The translations under genes were made by a program, and so were the position numbers. DNA of 64,000 nt from Dyadobacter subterraneus (GTDB lineage: Bacteria; Bacteroidota; Bacteroidia; Cytophagales; Spirosomataceae): NCBI RefSeq assembly GCF_015221875.1, contig NZ_JACYGY010000001.1, positions 3,078,501 through 3,142,500 of the forward strand, written 5' to 3'. The notes under the pieces are model-generated. The model was not told the origin of the DNA. It made no database searches and saw nothing but the letters and a program-made list of their open reading frames with translations. Positions 1 to 9,293 of this stretch are shown here, piece after piece (positions within the stretch are counted from its first letter, which is position 1; every line of letters starts with the position of its first letter).

Positions 1-290
1 GATCGAATGTCTCAACAATTGTAAATCCGAATGGAACGCATTCAACCGCGATCAATAATGGCAGCATATCCACGATTGTAAATCCTGATGGCACACATTC
101 AATTGGTATAAATAACGGAACGATGATACAAGTTGTAACACCTGATCAGAAAAATGCCGTGGATAATATTCAAAAAGCTGATGCGGCTGAGGAAAGTGAT
201 GTTTGGTTTAAACCGTCGACAGAGAAAGAGGTTGTCCCGATTTCAAAACCTGAAAGAAAACACAAGAAGAATCGGGACAAGCGAGAATAA
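1..290 (+). CDS. 3' end of a repeat-containing protein of unknown function (partial)
   Basis: An open frame enters from the left edge (first full codon at 3) and stops at 288-290, giving about 95 residues. The visible part begins with two 19-residue repeats of the type TIVNPxGTHSxxINNGSIS, followed by an acidic stretch (ADAAEESD) and a strongly basic tail (KPERKHKKNRDKRE). I do not recognise the family. Asn/Gly/Thr-rich repeats of this kind usually form extended beta structure, but that is only a general expectation. The N-terminus lies outside the window. Confidence 0.6.
   Translation, partial: SNVSTIVNPNGTHSTAINNGSISTIVNPDGTHSIGINNGTMIQVVTPDQKNAVDNIQKADAAEESDVWFKPSTEKEVVPISKPERKHKKNRDKRE
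15..128 (+). repeat. Two tandem 57-bp coding repeats
   Basis: Positions 15-71 and 72-128 are in-frame copies of a 57-bp unit. Both encode TIVNPxGTHS, a variable pair, then INNG. They differ mostly at a few codons, and more copies probably lie upstream of the window. Confidence 0.75.
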
Positions 291-315
291 ATAATAACTG
301 GCAAAGAGTTCATTG

Positions 316-342
316 CGTTTTTTAGTAAAACACTAAAAAACG
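316..342. terminator. Bidirectional hairpin terminator
   Basis: An 11-bp perfect stem (316-326 with 332-342, 5-nt loop) starts with CG and is rich in A/T. It is followed by a T-run on the plus strand and sits between the stop codons of two convergent genes. Confidence 0.7.
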
Positions 343-373
343 TAATTTTTTATAGCAGAAAATCAGAGTTTTC

Positions 374-814
374 TTATTTCTTGTATCCAACAAAAATATA
401 ATTCCGTTTGTTAATTGACGTACTATCATATTGTCCTTCAATATAGGTATAACGCCAGTTTCCTTGAATCGTAAGAGAATCGCCTGCGAATGAAATAGTA
501 CTGCTGAGAACTCTTGATGCATTAATATTAACTGGAATATTCCAGCCTTTTTGCTGGCTTACCGGTACCGTTAAATCAACCGTGTCAAATCCATGCAGGA
601 TATAATTGTCACCAATTTTTTCGACGGTAACGTTCAATGTGTCCTTTGAAGTTTTGTAGTGATTTATGTTAGGTACACCAATCAGGTCACTCATGGAAAT
701 AATCCCATGATATTTGCCGCTTACATCAGCATCCGGAACGGGTGTTTCATTTTTACTGGTCGTTTTACATCCGAGACATACAAGGATAAGAGGAAGATAT
801 AAGTATTTTTTCAT
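374..814 (-). CDS. Hypothetical lipoprotein, 146 aa
   Basis: The N-terminus is a lipoprotein signal: MKKYLYLP, then a hydrophobic run, then the lipobox LVCLGC with the modified cysteine at residue 16. The mature part is about 130 residues, rich in beta-forming residues, and its end (GNWRYTYIEGQYD...) suggests a small beta-sandwich domain. I do not recognise a family. It is a single gene, convergent with the left-edge gene and divergent from the lipoprotein at 1117. The product should be anchored in the outer or inner membrane facing the periplasm. Confidence 0.7.
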   Translation of the reverse strand: MKKYLYLPLILVCLGCKTTSKNETPVPDADVSGKYHGIISMSDLIGVPNINHYKTSKDTLNVTVEKIGDNYILHGFDTVDLTVPVSQQKGWNIPVNINASRVLSSTISFAGDSLTIQGNWRYTYIEGQYDSTSINKRNYIFVGYKK

Positions 815-1043
815 GGCTAAAAATTGATTTGTTGTATAAGTCTCAAATCATATTTAAGCAAATTACGGTTACATATAATTAAAAACAAGCGTAAAATCAG
901 ATATATTTTTGTTTTGTTTTGATTTTATGGCCACAGGATTTTTTTTGGCCAAACCGTGTTTGTGAGCCTGAATATTAAATGTTTGGAAAAATACTTGTCT
1001 CATCAATTTTCAAAAAATGATGAAAATGCAGGTTATACGTTTT

Positions 1044-1069
1044 TTGTAAATGTTAATCAAATATCTTTG
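1044..1069 (+). promoter_or_regulatory. Possible Bacteroidetes-type promoter
   Basis: A TATCTTTG element at 1062-1069 fits the TAnnTTTG consensus and lies about 48 bp before the ATG at 1117. A TTG at 1044-1046 is only 15 bp upstream, shorter than usual, so the -33 assignment is weak. The rest of the 815-1116 gap is AT-rich with no gene. Confidence 0.4.
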
Positions 1070-1116
1070 AACTGAATAGACAACAAAATGTTGATTATTG
1101 ATACAATACCTTTTAC

Positions 1117-1722
1117 ATGAAATTTAAAACTATATGCATTTTTCTGGTTTTGGCGGGGGGCATTATTTCCTGTAATGAAAAGTCAGAAAAACCTGAATCG
1201 GTTAATTACAGAAATATATCCCTGACAATGTATTCCTATCTGGAAAATGATTCTATACCTGATAAATGGGATTTTTATATAGAATCTTTCTGGGCAATCG
1301 ATTCTCTTGGAAAATGTGAAATGGTAAGGAGAGATGGTTTTAAAAAAGAACAGAAATATTTCGAAACCAGTCTGCCCGATTCAACAATTTCACTTATTAA
1401 TACGCTCGATTTTTCGAAACTGGATACCGTAAAAATACTTCCTCCCCAGAAAGGTCGCTATGATGGATTTCTGTACTGTCTGTCCGTTCGGGAAAAAGAT
1501 AATAAGGGTGTATCTTATATCAAATTTATTCCGTCGGCTTTGAATGGTAAGTTTCTGGATTTGTTTAACAATCTGTCAAGATTAATGGCAGATGCAAAGA
1601 CACCAGGCATGTTTCCGGCTTACTATTATCCCAATTCAAATTATATCCGGAAAAATTTATCCGATTCAACAAAATATCCTTTTCCAGTTAGATTAAAAGC
1701 CGAAAAAAATGTCGCTTTCTAA
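1117..1722 (+). CDS. Hypothetical lipoprotein, 201 aa
   Basis: The start MKFKTICIFLVLAGGIISCNEK is a typical lipoprotein signal with the lipid-modified Cys at residue 19 and Asn at +2. The mature protein is charged, with many Asp/Ser/Lys residues, and has no motif that I recognise. It is monocistronic: a divergent lipoprotein lies upstream, and a strong shared terminator separates it from the convergent fucosidase operon. Periplasmic or surface localisation is inferred from the signal only. Confidence 0.7.
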   Translation: MKFKTICIFLVLAGGIISCNEKSEKPESVNYRNISLTMYSYLENDSIPDKWDFYIESFWAIDSLGKCEMVRRDGFKKEQKYFETSLPDSTISLINTLDFSKLDTVKILPPQKGRYDGFLYCLSVREKDNKGVSYIKFIPSALNGKFLDLFNNLSRLMADAKTPGMFPAYYYPNSNYIRKNLSDSTKYPFPVRLKAEKNVAF

Positions 1723-1784
1723 ACAGGATTTGTCAATTGAGTAAAATAACTGAATACAAGTAGCTGATATCGGGAATGCCATAA

Positions 1785-1836
1785 ATCAGAAAGCCCGGTA
1801 TAAAATGAAGTCTCATTTTATACCGGGCTTTCTGAT
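1785..1836. terminator. Strong bidirectional terminator hairpin
   Basis: A perfect 24-bp inverted repeat (1785-1808 with 1813-1836) has a 4-nt loop and a GC-rich core AAGCCCGGTA. It lies between two convergent genes, and the flanking A/T tracts allow it to work on both strands. Confidence 0.85.
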
Positions 1837-1885
1837 TTTACCAATTCAAAACCGAAAATTTCCGGAAGTTGAGTTTACTGAGGTA

Positions 1886-4393
1886 TTAATTACCCGCCAA
1901 TAACTTATACGTCTTTCCTTTTTCCGTCTGGAATTTATTGATATAACCAGAGTCTGTTTTTTGTGAAGTTGAAACGGCTCCCGTCACTTTGATCGGTGCA
2001 TTTGTTTTGATAATGCAAACCTCACCATTTAAAGATTTGATTGTGGAATTAACCAGTTTCCCATTTTTCCAGTCGATATCAACTTCAAATCCGGAACGGG
2101 CCCGCAATCCTTTAATATGGCCATCTTTCCATGCTGACGGCAATGCAGGCAAAAGATAAATTTCTTTCAAATGACTTTGAATAAGCATCTCAGACATCCC
2201 TGCTGTTCCGGCAAAATTTCCATCGATCTGGAAAGGAGGGTGGGCATCAAAAAAATTTGGGTAAGTGCCACCGCCTTTATATTCATTGTTTCCTTCGTTG
2301 GTATATTTCATCAACTGACGAATCAGCGTGTAAGCGTGATCGCCATCCAGTAATCTTGCCCAGAAATTAATTTTCCAGCCCTTACTCCAACCCGTTCCGG
2401 CGTCGCCTCGTACTTGAAGTGTCTTTTTTGCAGCCTGGAAAAATTCAGGAGTGTCCTGAGAAATCCGGTGTCCCGGATGAAGTCCAAACAAATGAGAAAC
2501 GTGGCGGTGCAAAGTGTCAGTCTCTTCAAAATCCTTATACCATTCCTGCAATCTGCCTCTTTTATCAATTTTTAACGGATAAAGTTTAGCCCGTTTTTCG
2601 GTCAGCAGCTTTTTAAATTCGGCATCATTTCCCAATACATCCGCGGCTTCAATCAGATTTGAAAAAAGATCGTATACAATAGAAATATCCATTGTTGTCG
2701 CAATAGAAACGGCAGCTTCTCCGCCTTTCGGGTCTTTAAATTTGTTTTCCGGCGAGGTTGATGGCGCCGTTACCAGATAGCCATCTTTGTCTTCAACCAA
2801 CCAGTCCAGCGTAAATAAAGCGGCGTCTTTCATGACCGGATATCCTTTTTCTTTCAAAAAAGTTTTATCACCCGAAAACCGGTAATGCTCCCATAAATGC
2901 TGGCATAACCAATTGGCGCCCATATACCAGTTTGCCCAGACAGGATCGCCATCTCCAACATTTCCCACAGGATTTGACATTCCCCAAATATCTGCATTGT
3001 GATGTGCTACCCAGCCTTTTGCACCATTAAATTCTTTGGCTGTCACTTTTCCGGTTTGGGATAGATCCTTGATCCAGGAAAGCAAAGGTGTATGCATTTC
3101 TGACAGATTGGTAACTTCCACCGGCCAGTAATTCATCTGGGTATTGATATTAATTGTATAATTGGAACTCCATGGCGGTCTCATTTCTTTGTTCCAAATT
3201 CCCTGCAAATTGGCAGGCGGACCAGCAGGAACGCCAGGCAAAGCAGCACGGGATGACGAAATCAGGAGGTAACGACCATACTGATAATAAAGCGTTTCAA
3301 GTTTTGGATCGTAAGCTCCTTTTGAATAAGCCATAAGTCGCTCATCGGCAGGAAGTTTTACGTTTGGATTATTGGCAGTACTGTCAGCTACCTCGAAAGT
3401 CACCCGGTTGAAGTAAGTATGAAAATCGTCAAGATGGCGTTTCATTAACACCGTATAACTTTTAGCCAAAGCTTTATCCAGATAGTTTTTAGCCAATAAC
3501 TTTTCGTCTTTACCATCTTTGTCAGGGCATTTGTCAAAACCGTCAAAGCTCGTTGCGGATGCCAAAAAAACAAATACTTCGGATGCATCTTTTACATGAA
3601 TTCCGGAAGTATCGGTGGAAATAGTCCCGTCTTTGCTCACCGCTTTTATTCTGAACTGAAAACGTGTGCCGTTACAGCCGTTCGGGTCTTCATAAACAAT
3701 AGGCTGCTGGCCTTCTGGATTGTAATAATTGGGATTGACATGCGCAGGTGCTTTTCCGTTGACCAGCAATTCCTTTGTGGCCGTAGCTTCCAATTTGTAG
3801 TGTAATTGGCTGCTGGCTGAGACAATGAAATTTAGCTGTTTTGGTTTTGACGCTGAAATTCGCATCATCAAAATATTGTCAGGAGCCGAAGTGAAAACTT
3901 CTCTTTTATAGACAATACCATCTATTGTAAAGCTTGTTGTCGAAATGGAATTTGCAATATCAAGGTCGCGGTAATACGTGGTTGGTTTTTGTCCTTTCAG
4001 ATCCTGGGTTATTTTCAAATCGCCCATTGGCATGTACGATTCGGTATAAAGTCCCTGCATTTTTTTTAGCAGTTCGTTTGCTTTCTGATAGTCCGCTTCT
4101 TTTAACAGCGCTTCTCTGACTTTCGGAAGGTAGGATGCAGATGCCGGATTTACATTCGTTTTCACCGGTCCACCCGACCAGAGTGAACTCTCATTAAGCT
4201 GCAAAAGCTCTTGCTCGACACCTCCGAAAATCATTGCTCCAATGTGTCCGTTACCAATTGGCAACGCTTCTACCCACCGTTTGGCGGGTTGTTTATACCA
4301 AAGTTTTAACTCCGACTGTTTCTGGGCGAAGGAGGTAAAGGATAATAAAGTGATGAATGACGAAGCGGTTAACCTTTTTAAAAAAATATCCAT
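1886..4393 (-). CDS. Glycoside hydrolase family 95 (alpha-L-fucosidase type)
   Basis: An 835-residue secreted enzyme. The signal peptide ends at FTSFAQ, and the GH95 N-terminal domain begins with [19 protein letters not shown]. Diagnostic catalytic-domain stretches follow: [58 protein letters not shown] and [17 protein letters not shown]95 enzymes cleave alpha-1,2-L-fucosyl (and some L-galactosyl) residues by inversion, in this phylum usually in the periplasm or at the surface. The longer frame starting at 4528 would overlap the upstream dehydrogenase and lacks a signal peptide at its N-terminus, so I chose the ATG at 4393, which begins the signal peptide [13 protein letters not shown]. The gene follows the dehydrogenase by 46 bp and is probably co-transcribed with it. 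Confidence 0.9.
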   Translation of the reverse strand: MDIFLKRLTASSFITLLSFTSFAQKQSELKLWYKQPAKRWVEALPIGNGHIGAMIFGGVEQELLQLNESSLWSGGPVKTNVNPASASYLPKVREALLKEADYQKANELLKKMQGLYTESYMPMGDLKITQDLKGQKPTTYYRDLDIANSISTTSFTIDGIVYKREVFTSAPDNILMMRISASKPKQLNFIVSASSQLHYKLEATATKELLVNGKAPAHVNPNYYNPEGQQPIVYEDPNGCNGTRFQFRIKAVSKDGTISTDTSGIHVKDASEVFVFLASATSFDGFDKCPDKDGKDEKLLAKNYLDKALAKSYTVLMKRHLDDFHTYFNRVTFEVADSTANNPNVKLPADERLMAYSKGAYDPKLETLYYQYGRYLLISSSRAALPGVPAGPPANLQGIWNKEMRPPWSSNYTININTQMNYWPVEVTNLSEMHTPLLSWIKDLSQTGKVTAKEFNGAKGWVAHHNADIWGMSNPVGNVGDGDPVWANWYMGANWLCQHLWEHYRFSGDKTFLKEKGYPVMKDAALFTLDWLVEDKDGYLVTAPSTSPENKFKDPKGGEAAVSIATTMDISIVYDLFSNLIEAADVLGNDAEFKKLLTEKRAKLYPLKIDKRGRLQEWYKDFEETDTLHRHVSHLFGLHPGHRISQDTPEFFQAAKKTLQVRGDAGTGWSKGWKINFWARLLDGDHAYTLIRQLMKYTNEGNNEYKGGGTYPNFFDAHPPFQIDGNFAGTAGMSEMLIQSHLKEIYLLPALPSAWKDGHIKGLRARSGFEVDIDWKNGKLVNSTIKSLNGEVCIIKTNAPIKVTGAVSTSQKTDSGYINKFQTEKGKTYKLLAGN

Positions 4394-4439
4394 AGGCTCA
4401 TTTACATTTATGACAATCTTTACAATAAAAAGTGTTGAA

Positions 4440-5456
4440 TTAACCCATTGAAACCATAGCCTTGATGACACCGGTGGCCGGATCCAGCCAGCTTTCAAAA
4501 TTACTTTTGACCTGTTCAAAATCAACACGATGTGTAATGTAATTCAATGGATTGATAAGTTTTCTTTTCATGCAGCTTATGACATGCTCAAAATCGGATC
4601 TTACCGCATTTCGGCTGCTCATCAAAGTGGCTTCTCTTTTATGAAATTCAGGATGACTAAAACTGATTTCCCCGCCTTGCAGACCCACCAGAACGTATTT
4701 TCCGCCATGAGATATATAATCAAATGCGGTATTAATAGCCTGTAAATTTCCGGTGGCATCAATTACGATGGTAGGCATATCGCCTTCCGTTATCCTGAAA
4801 AGTTCTTCCACGACATTTTGCGTCGCTCCATTGATACAATGCGGAACCTGAATTTTTTCTTCACAAAATTTCAGACGTGAATCGTTGATATCCAGTGCAA
4901 TAACTCTGGCGCCCTCAATTCTTGCAAATTCCATGATACCCAAACCGATCGGACCAGCACCAATGACTAAAACGGTATCCCGCGAAGAAACTTCTGCACG
5001 GCGGACAGCGTGAGCACCAATGGCCAGAGGTTCTACCAAAGCCAGTTCTTCATAACTAAGTCCTTCTGCATGAACAAGTTTATTTGTAGGTATCGAAATG
5101 TATTCTGACATTCCTCCATCAATATGCACCCCGAAGACTTTCATCTGGCTGCAACAATTGGTCTTTCCATTGCGGCAGGCAATGCAATGTCCACAGTTGA
5201 AATAGGGCAGGAAAGTGACAGCTTCCCCCACTGAAAAATCCGATGCTCCGTGTGTGCTGATAATTTCTCCGGCCAATTCATGACCCAGTATTCTTGGATA
5301 ATTAAAAAAAGGTTGTCTGCCCTGATACGCATGTAAATCCGTCCCGCAAATACCAATATTTTTAATTCTTAAAATCGTATGGTTTTCTGTTAACGAAGGT
5401 ATGGTGAAATCCTGGTAACTGAACTTTCCAGGTGCCTCACAAACTAATGTTTTCAT
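4440..5456 (-). CDS. Zinc-dependent medium-chain alcohol/polyol dehydrogenase
   Basis: This 338-aa protein has the complete MDR zinc-enzyme signature. Catalytic zinc ligands are C37 and H59-E60 in GHELAGE. The structural zinc lobe is C88, C91, C94, C102 ([15 protein letters not shown]), and a Rossmann NAD(P) motif GAGPIGLG follows. It should oxidise a secondary alcohol of a sugar, polyol or aldonate in the cytoplasm. Position upstream of a GH95 fucosidase and divergent from an AraC regulator suggests a role in catabolism of the released deoxy-sugar or galactose-type sugar. The exact substrate cannot be read from sequence. Confidence 0.85.
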   Translation of the reverse strand: MKTLVCEAPGKFSYQDFTIPSLTENHTILRIKNIGICGTDLHAYQGRQPFFNYPRILGHELAGEIISTHGASDFSVGEAVTFLPYFNCGHCIACRNGKTNCCSQMKVFGVHIDGGMSEYISIPTNKLVHAEGLSYEELALVEPLAIGAHAVRRAEVSSRDTVLVIGAGPIGLGIMEFARIEGARVIALDINDSRLKFCEEKIQVPHCINGATQNVVEELFRITEGDMPTIVIDATGNLQAINTAFDYISHGGKYVLVGLQGGEISFSHPEFHKREATLMSSRNAVRSDFEHVISCMKRKLINPLNYITHRVDFEQVKSNFESWLDPATGVIKAMVSMG

Positions 5457-5863
5457 TGTTTAATGTTAACGGTGAAATTTAAGATTAGGGTGAAATGAAT
5501 CTTCAATGCTGACATGATCCTAAAATAAATTCAACTTAACCGATATTTCGGCTTAAAAGAGTTGAAGTTTTGAAATTAAGAGAGGTACATGAAGCTACTT
5601 CCCATAATAAAATTTTAATTTACAAACGTGTTAATAACCAGTGTTTTGAATTAAAACGTCGCGTTATGATCAATCTCTGTCAGCGTAATGGATAGACATG
5701 AGTAATGACTCATCTCACCCGATTACTCTTTGTTTAAACTAAATTTAACAATACAAAGGAATTATATTTTTTATAAAAGACTGTCCTAAAAATTAACCAA
5801 CGTATAAGAGATATTAACATATTTGTTCTCCTTCATTCTAAATTTGTTGTATATATTTCGGAC
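5457..5863. promoter_or_regulatory. Divergent regulatory region
   Basis: A 407-bp AT-rich gap separates the divergent dehydrogenase and AraC genes. A TAAATTTG -7 element at 5839-5846 is well placed for the AraC gene (ATG at 5864). An imperfect palindrome CCGATATTTCGG lies near 5540. No coding sequence is seen. Confidence 0.45.
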
Positions 5864-6730
5864 ATGAAACCACAGCTTCTTAAGGTGCCGAATGTACAGG
5901 CTTACTCGTTTAGCATACGGCAGGACAAAATGACGAATATCAATAATCGCTGGCATTACCATCCGGAGATTGAGCTTATTCATTTTCACAAAGGCAGCGG
6001 AACACAGTTTGTGGGAGATCATATCAAAAGGTTTTTCATGGACGACATAGTGCTTGTAGGAAGCAATCTGCCGCATTACTGGCGATTTGATGCGCCTGAA
6101 GATTTGGAAGAAGAATCTGGTAATCTTATCTCAACAGTATTGCATTTTACCCCCGATTTCTGGGGACAAAAATTTTTGGATCTTAATGAAAACAAACCCA
6201 TTAAAGCGGTACTGGAAAAGGCTGGGAGAGGGCTTCTTTTACACGGCATTTTAAAGGAAATGATCAGCTCTGAAATCCGTGTTTTGAATCATACGGATGG
6301 TCCCGAACGGATCATTACGCTCTTGAAAATTCTGACTGCTATATCACAATCAGAGGAATTTACTATGTTATCTTCTGTCGGTTATCAGAATATTTTGCTG
6401 GATTCTGAAAATGACCGGATCAATGACATTTATGAATTTACATTCAGCAATTTTAATAAGAAGATATATCTTGAAGAAGTAGCCAGTCTTTCAGGCCTTG
6501 TTCCAAATTCTTTTTGTCGTTATTTCAAATCCAGAACCGGTAAAACTTACCTGCAATTTCTAACTGAAATTCGTATCGGACATGCCTGTAAATTATTGAT
6601 GGACAACAAGATCAATATTAAGGAAGTATGTTACGAAAGCGGATTCATGAATTTCAGTTGTTTTCATAGAAGATTCAAGGAAATAACCGGGCAAAGTCCA
6701 CACAATTACAGAGTCTCGGTGGCAAATTAA
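5864..6730 (+). CDS. AraC-family transcriptional regulator with cupin sensor domain
   Basis: A 288-aa protein. The N-terminal half is a cupin-type ligand domain (RWHYHPEIELIHFHKGSGTQF, then DDIVLVGSNLPHYW, residues about 25-75). The C-terminal 95 residues carry the two AraC helix-turn-helix motifs, including IRIGHACKLLMD and IKEVCYESGFMNFSCFHRRF, and end in the family signature ITGQSPHNYR. Such proteins sense small carbohydrates and activate nearby genes. It is divergent from the dehydrogenase/fucosidase pair, which makes that pair its likely target. The ketopantoate-reductase-like gene follows 26 bp downstream on the same strand. Confidence 0.88.
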   Translation: MKPQLLKVPNVQAYSFSIRQDKMTNINNRWHYHPEIELIHFHKGSGTQFVGDHIKRFFMDDIVLVGSNLPHYWRFDAPEDLEEESGNLISTVLHFTPDFWGQKFLDLNENKPIKAVLEKAGRGLLLHGILKEMISSEIRVLNHTDGPERIITLLKILTAISQSEEFTMLSSVGYQNILLDSENDRINDIYEFTFSNFNKKIYLEEVASLSGLVPNSFCRYFKSRTGKTYLQFLTEIRIGHACKLLMDNKINIKEVCYESGFMNFSCFHRRFKEITGQSPHNYRVSVAN

Positions 6731-6756
6731 TGTAAGAAAAACTATTTCAAATCAAG

Positions 6757-7704
6757 ATGAAATCAGTAATGCAAAGTGAAGAAAATCAAAGTAAACATTT
6801 ATACATTATCGGTAACGGAGTAATAGCAAAAGCACTGGCTGTTGCCTTGATTATCAATGGAAAATCCGTGACTATCCTTCGTGGAACAGTGGAGGAAAAA
6901 ACTTCCTATTGTGAAAATATTCAGGTAGAAACCGCCGACAGTACCTTTGAAGCTGACGTGTTAATCAGTTCAATAAACCACTTTGAGAAGCTGGATGGAA
7001 TCATATTGCTGACCAATAAATCTTTTGGAAATCAGGCACTTGCAGAGAAGCTCAAATTCAGGACAAATCAGTCTCCAATTGTCTTTTTACAAAATGGTCT
7101 TCACATTGAAAATTGTTTTATTGATCAGCATTTTAACGAGTTGTACAGATGTGTATTGCTGGCAACCAGTCAATCCGTGAGCAAAAATAAAGTACGTTTT
7201 AAAATTGTAGCACCTTCGCCTGTCGGGATTATTAAAGGATCGGATCAAATCCTGACTGATATTGTTGAAACATTAAATACAGACATTTTTTCTTTTCGGA
7301 CAGAAACTGACATTCAACCGGTCATCTGGAAAAAGGTAATCAGCAACTGTGTTTTTAATTCTATTTGCCCTCTGCTGGAAACCGATAACGGTGTATTTCA
7401 AAGAAACGAAGCTGTATTGGAAATCGCCAAAACAGTAATTAACGAGTGTCTTAGTGTGGCGAAAGAAAATGGCATTAATTTGACCGAAGATGAAGTTTTA
7501 CAAAATGTTCTTTCCATCAGCAAGATGTCGGACGGACAAAAGATATCGACTTATCAGGATATTTTGAACCAGCGGGAAACAGAAATTGATACCTTAAATT
7601 TTGCCATTGCCAAAGCAGCCGAACTAACAAACAAAGTTGAAGTCCCGGTGACAACGTTGTTGGGTGAATTAATCAAAATCAAGTCTGAGTTATCCAGATC
7701 ATAA
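6757..7704 (+). CDS. 2-dehydropantoate 2-reductase family protein (ApbA/PanE-like)
   Basis: This 315-aa protein begins with a nucleotide-binding segment, LYIIGNGVIAKALAVALIINGKSVTIL. Further on it has QNGLH and the C-terminal helical domain signature PVIWKKVISNCVFNSICPLLETDNG, where ketopantoate reductases place the catalytic lysine and an asparagine. The family reduces 2-ketopantoate with NADPH, but many paralogues act on other 2-keto acids. The glycine pattern is GNGVIA rather than the classical GxGxxG, so cofactor binding may differ. It is likely co-transcribed with the AraC gene, so a role in keto-acid reduction during sugar catabolism is as plausible as pantothenate synthesis. Confidence 0.7.
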   Translation: MKSVMQSEENQSKHLYIIGNGVIAKALAVALIINGKSVTILRGTVEEKTSYCENIQVETADSTFEADVLISSINHFEKLDGIILLTNKSFGNQALAEKLKFRTNQSPIVFLQNGLHIENCFIDQHFNELYRCVLLATSQSVSKNKVRFKIVAPSPVGIIKGSDQILTDIVETLNTDIFSFRTETDIQPVIWKKVISNCVFNSICPLLETDNGVFQRNEAVLEIAKTVINECLSVAKENGINLTEDEVLQNVLSISKMSDGQKISTYQDILNQRETEIDTLNFAIAKAAELTNKVEVPVTTLLGELIKIKSELSRS

Positions 7705-7755
7705 ATTTAGTTCTCAAAAATTACCTCCCAGAATTTTAACATTTCCTAAACCTTC

Positions 7756-7805
7756 TTGAAAAGGATAAATTAAATACCTTAATTTTGTCCATTAAAGTAG
7801 TAGAC
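7756..7805 (+). promoter_or_regulatory. Leader-type promoter A with GTC-N13-GAC element
   Basis: TTG at 7756-7758 and TAATTTTG at 7780-7787 form a Bacteroidetes promoter with a 21-bp spacer. The last G of the -7 box starts a 19-bp element (7787-7805) of the form GTC-N13-GAC, identical in length and placement to those at 42646, 46138 and 59725. Here the inner arms are degenerate. It drives the M28-like/sulfatase operon. Confidence 0.6.
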
Positions 7806-7806
7806 T

Positions 7807-7965
7807 ATGTATACTTTGTTAGCCACCAGCAAAGATATGCTGTTATCGTGTGCCTGTTTTATCTCAAAATCTTCGGCAATCGTGGCAGATCTCTACCTTA
7901 TTCTGACAACCAGTTCTGGTTGGTGTTTTTTTGTATTGATCATTTTATCAAGTAATTATTTATAA
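7807..7965 (+). CDS. Possible 52-codon leader ORF
   Basis: An ATG lies 1 nt after the GTC-N13-GAC element and opens a frame of 52 codons whose stop (7963-7965) ends 1 nt before the ATG of the M28-like gene. It is hydrophobic and has three cysteines (SCAC and GWCFF). It lacks the cysteine-cluster ending of the leaders at 42717 and 46212, so its expression is uncertain. Close abutment with the next gene would allow translational coupling. Confidence 0.35.
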   Translation: MYTLLATSKDMLLSCACFISKSSAIVADLYLILTTSSGWCFFVLIILSSNYL

Positions 7966-7966
7966 C

Positions 7967-9250
7967 ATGAAGCGGTTCGTGACTAAAAATATAGCTGTTT
8001 TTCTTCTCTTTACATTTAGTTCTTTTCCTGGCTTAGCCCAGCAACCGGTTGAGAAAAAGTTTCAAGGTGCTGATTTATACGCTGATGTGGTTCAGTATGT
8101 AAACTTCGGCATTCACCGAACAGGAACGGAAGGCGACAATAAAACTTCTGAGTGGCTCAAAGGAATTCTGGATAACAATGGTTTCAAAACGGAGTACGTA
8201 ACTTTTCCGGTCGAGCAGTTTTTTCCTGAAAAAACCGAATTAAAAATAGGTAAAAAGTCCATTGAAGTTTTTCCCATCTGGCCGGTTTTAAAAGCGGAAG
8301 TTCAGATTACAGCGCAGCTTATAGAGTTAAAAAAGGATGGCGGCGATGTTTCTGGCAAGATTGTCTGGATCAATCAGCAATCAAAGGAAAGATCGTTCAG
8401 CTTTATGGATGAGGATAATGCTGCTGAAATAAAGAAAATAATCGACGGTGGAGCAAAAGCGATTATTCTAGTGGCCGATAATGCCGCCGGCGAAATCGCT
8501 GCGATTAATACGCTGCCCGGAGTTTCGTATCCAATACCAGTCGTGCAGGTTGCTCCCAAGGATGTTGAAAATCTGTTGGCTGGCGGCACTGCAAGCCTGA
8601 CGGTAACAGGTAAATTAAAAAAAGTAACGGCGAGAAATATTCAGGGAAGTATCGGTGAGGGTGATAAAACAATCATCATTTCAACGCCTATCAGTGGCTG
8701 GTTTACTTGCGGAGGAGAACGCGGACCAGGAATTGCGACGTTCACTGCGCTGGCCAAATGGGTCGCTTCGCAAAAATTTCCTTACAAATTTATATTCACC
8801 GGTAATTCGGGTCATGAGCTGGCCCAGCATCAGGGAACCCATATATTCCTTCACGAAAAAGCCCCCAAATCGGCCGATGTACGCTTGTGGGTTCATTTGG
8901 GTGCAAGTTTCGCAACCTATGCTTATACAAAATCAGATAAAGGCTTGGTGCGTCAGGCCAATGCGGATAATAAACGGATTGTATATTTCGCCGGTGATGT
9001 TGAAAGTTCAGTTAACCAGGCTTTCCGTAATATCGAAATTCAAAAAGTAAAAGACAAAGCTTATGGAGAATTAGTTGTTGCCCAGAAGCAAGGATATTCA
9101 CCTTTTATAGGCTTTGTGGGTACTGCTTCTTTTCCTCTGTTCCATACCAAACTGGACGATGCTTCCACAACTTCTCCTGCCTTGCTGGAAGAAATGGCGA
9201 ATGCGATCAGACAAGTTATTGAAATTGAGTTGAGAAAAGATAAAATCTGA
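7967..9250 (+). CDS. Secreted M28-like protein with PA-type insert, metal ligands apparently lost
   Basis: This 427-aa protein has a signal peptide (ending GLAQ) and a fold resembling M28 zinc aminopeptidases: an N-terminal GIHRTGTEGDNKTSEWL segment, a protease-associated-like middle (residues about 110-220) and a C-terminal GERGPGIATFTALAKW helix. In active M28 enzymes the metal ligands sit in an HxD motif, a GANDN-type motif and an EE motif. Here the equivalents read STPIS, GERGPGI and SGHEL, so most ligands are missing. It may be a non-peptidase relative acting on or binding sulfated ligands. It leads an operon with the sulfatase 43 bp downstream. Confidence 0.65.
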   Translation: MKRFVTKNIAVFLLFTFSSFPGLAQQPVEKKFQGADLYADVVQYVNFGIHRTGTEGDNKTSEWLKGILDNNGFKTEYVTFPVEQFFPEKTELKIGKKSIEVFPIWPVLKAEVQITAQLIELKKDGGDVSGKIVWINQQSKERSFSFMDEDNAAEIKKIIDGGAKAIILVADNAAGEIAAINTLPGVSYPIPVVQVAPKDVENLLAGGTASLTVTGKLKKVTARNIQGSIGEGDKTIIISTPISGWFTCGGERGPGIATFTALAKWVASQKFPYKFIFTGNSGHELAQHQGTHIFLHEKAPKSADVRLWVHLGASFATYAYTKSDKGLVRQANADNKRIVYFAGDVESSVNQAFRNIEIQKVKDKAYGELVVAQKQGYSPFIGFVGTASFPLFHTKLDDASTTSPALLEEMANAIRQVIEIELRKDKI

Positions 9251-9293
9251 TTCTGACCGTAAACAATTTAAACTGAATTATTTAGTAACTTAT

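Noticed and set aside
4394..4528. Longer N-terminus of the fucosidase
   Set aside because: It overlaps the upstream dehydrogenase and has no signal peptide; the signal peptide starts at 4393.
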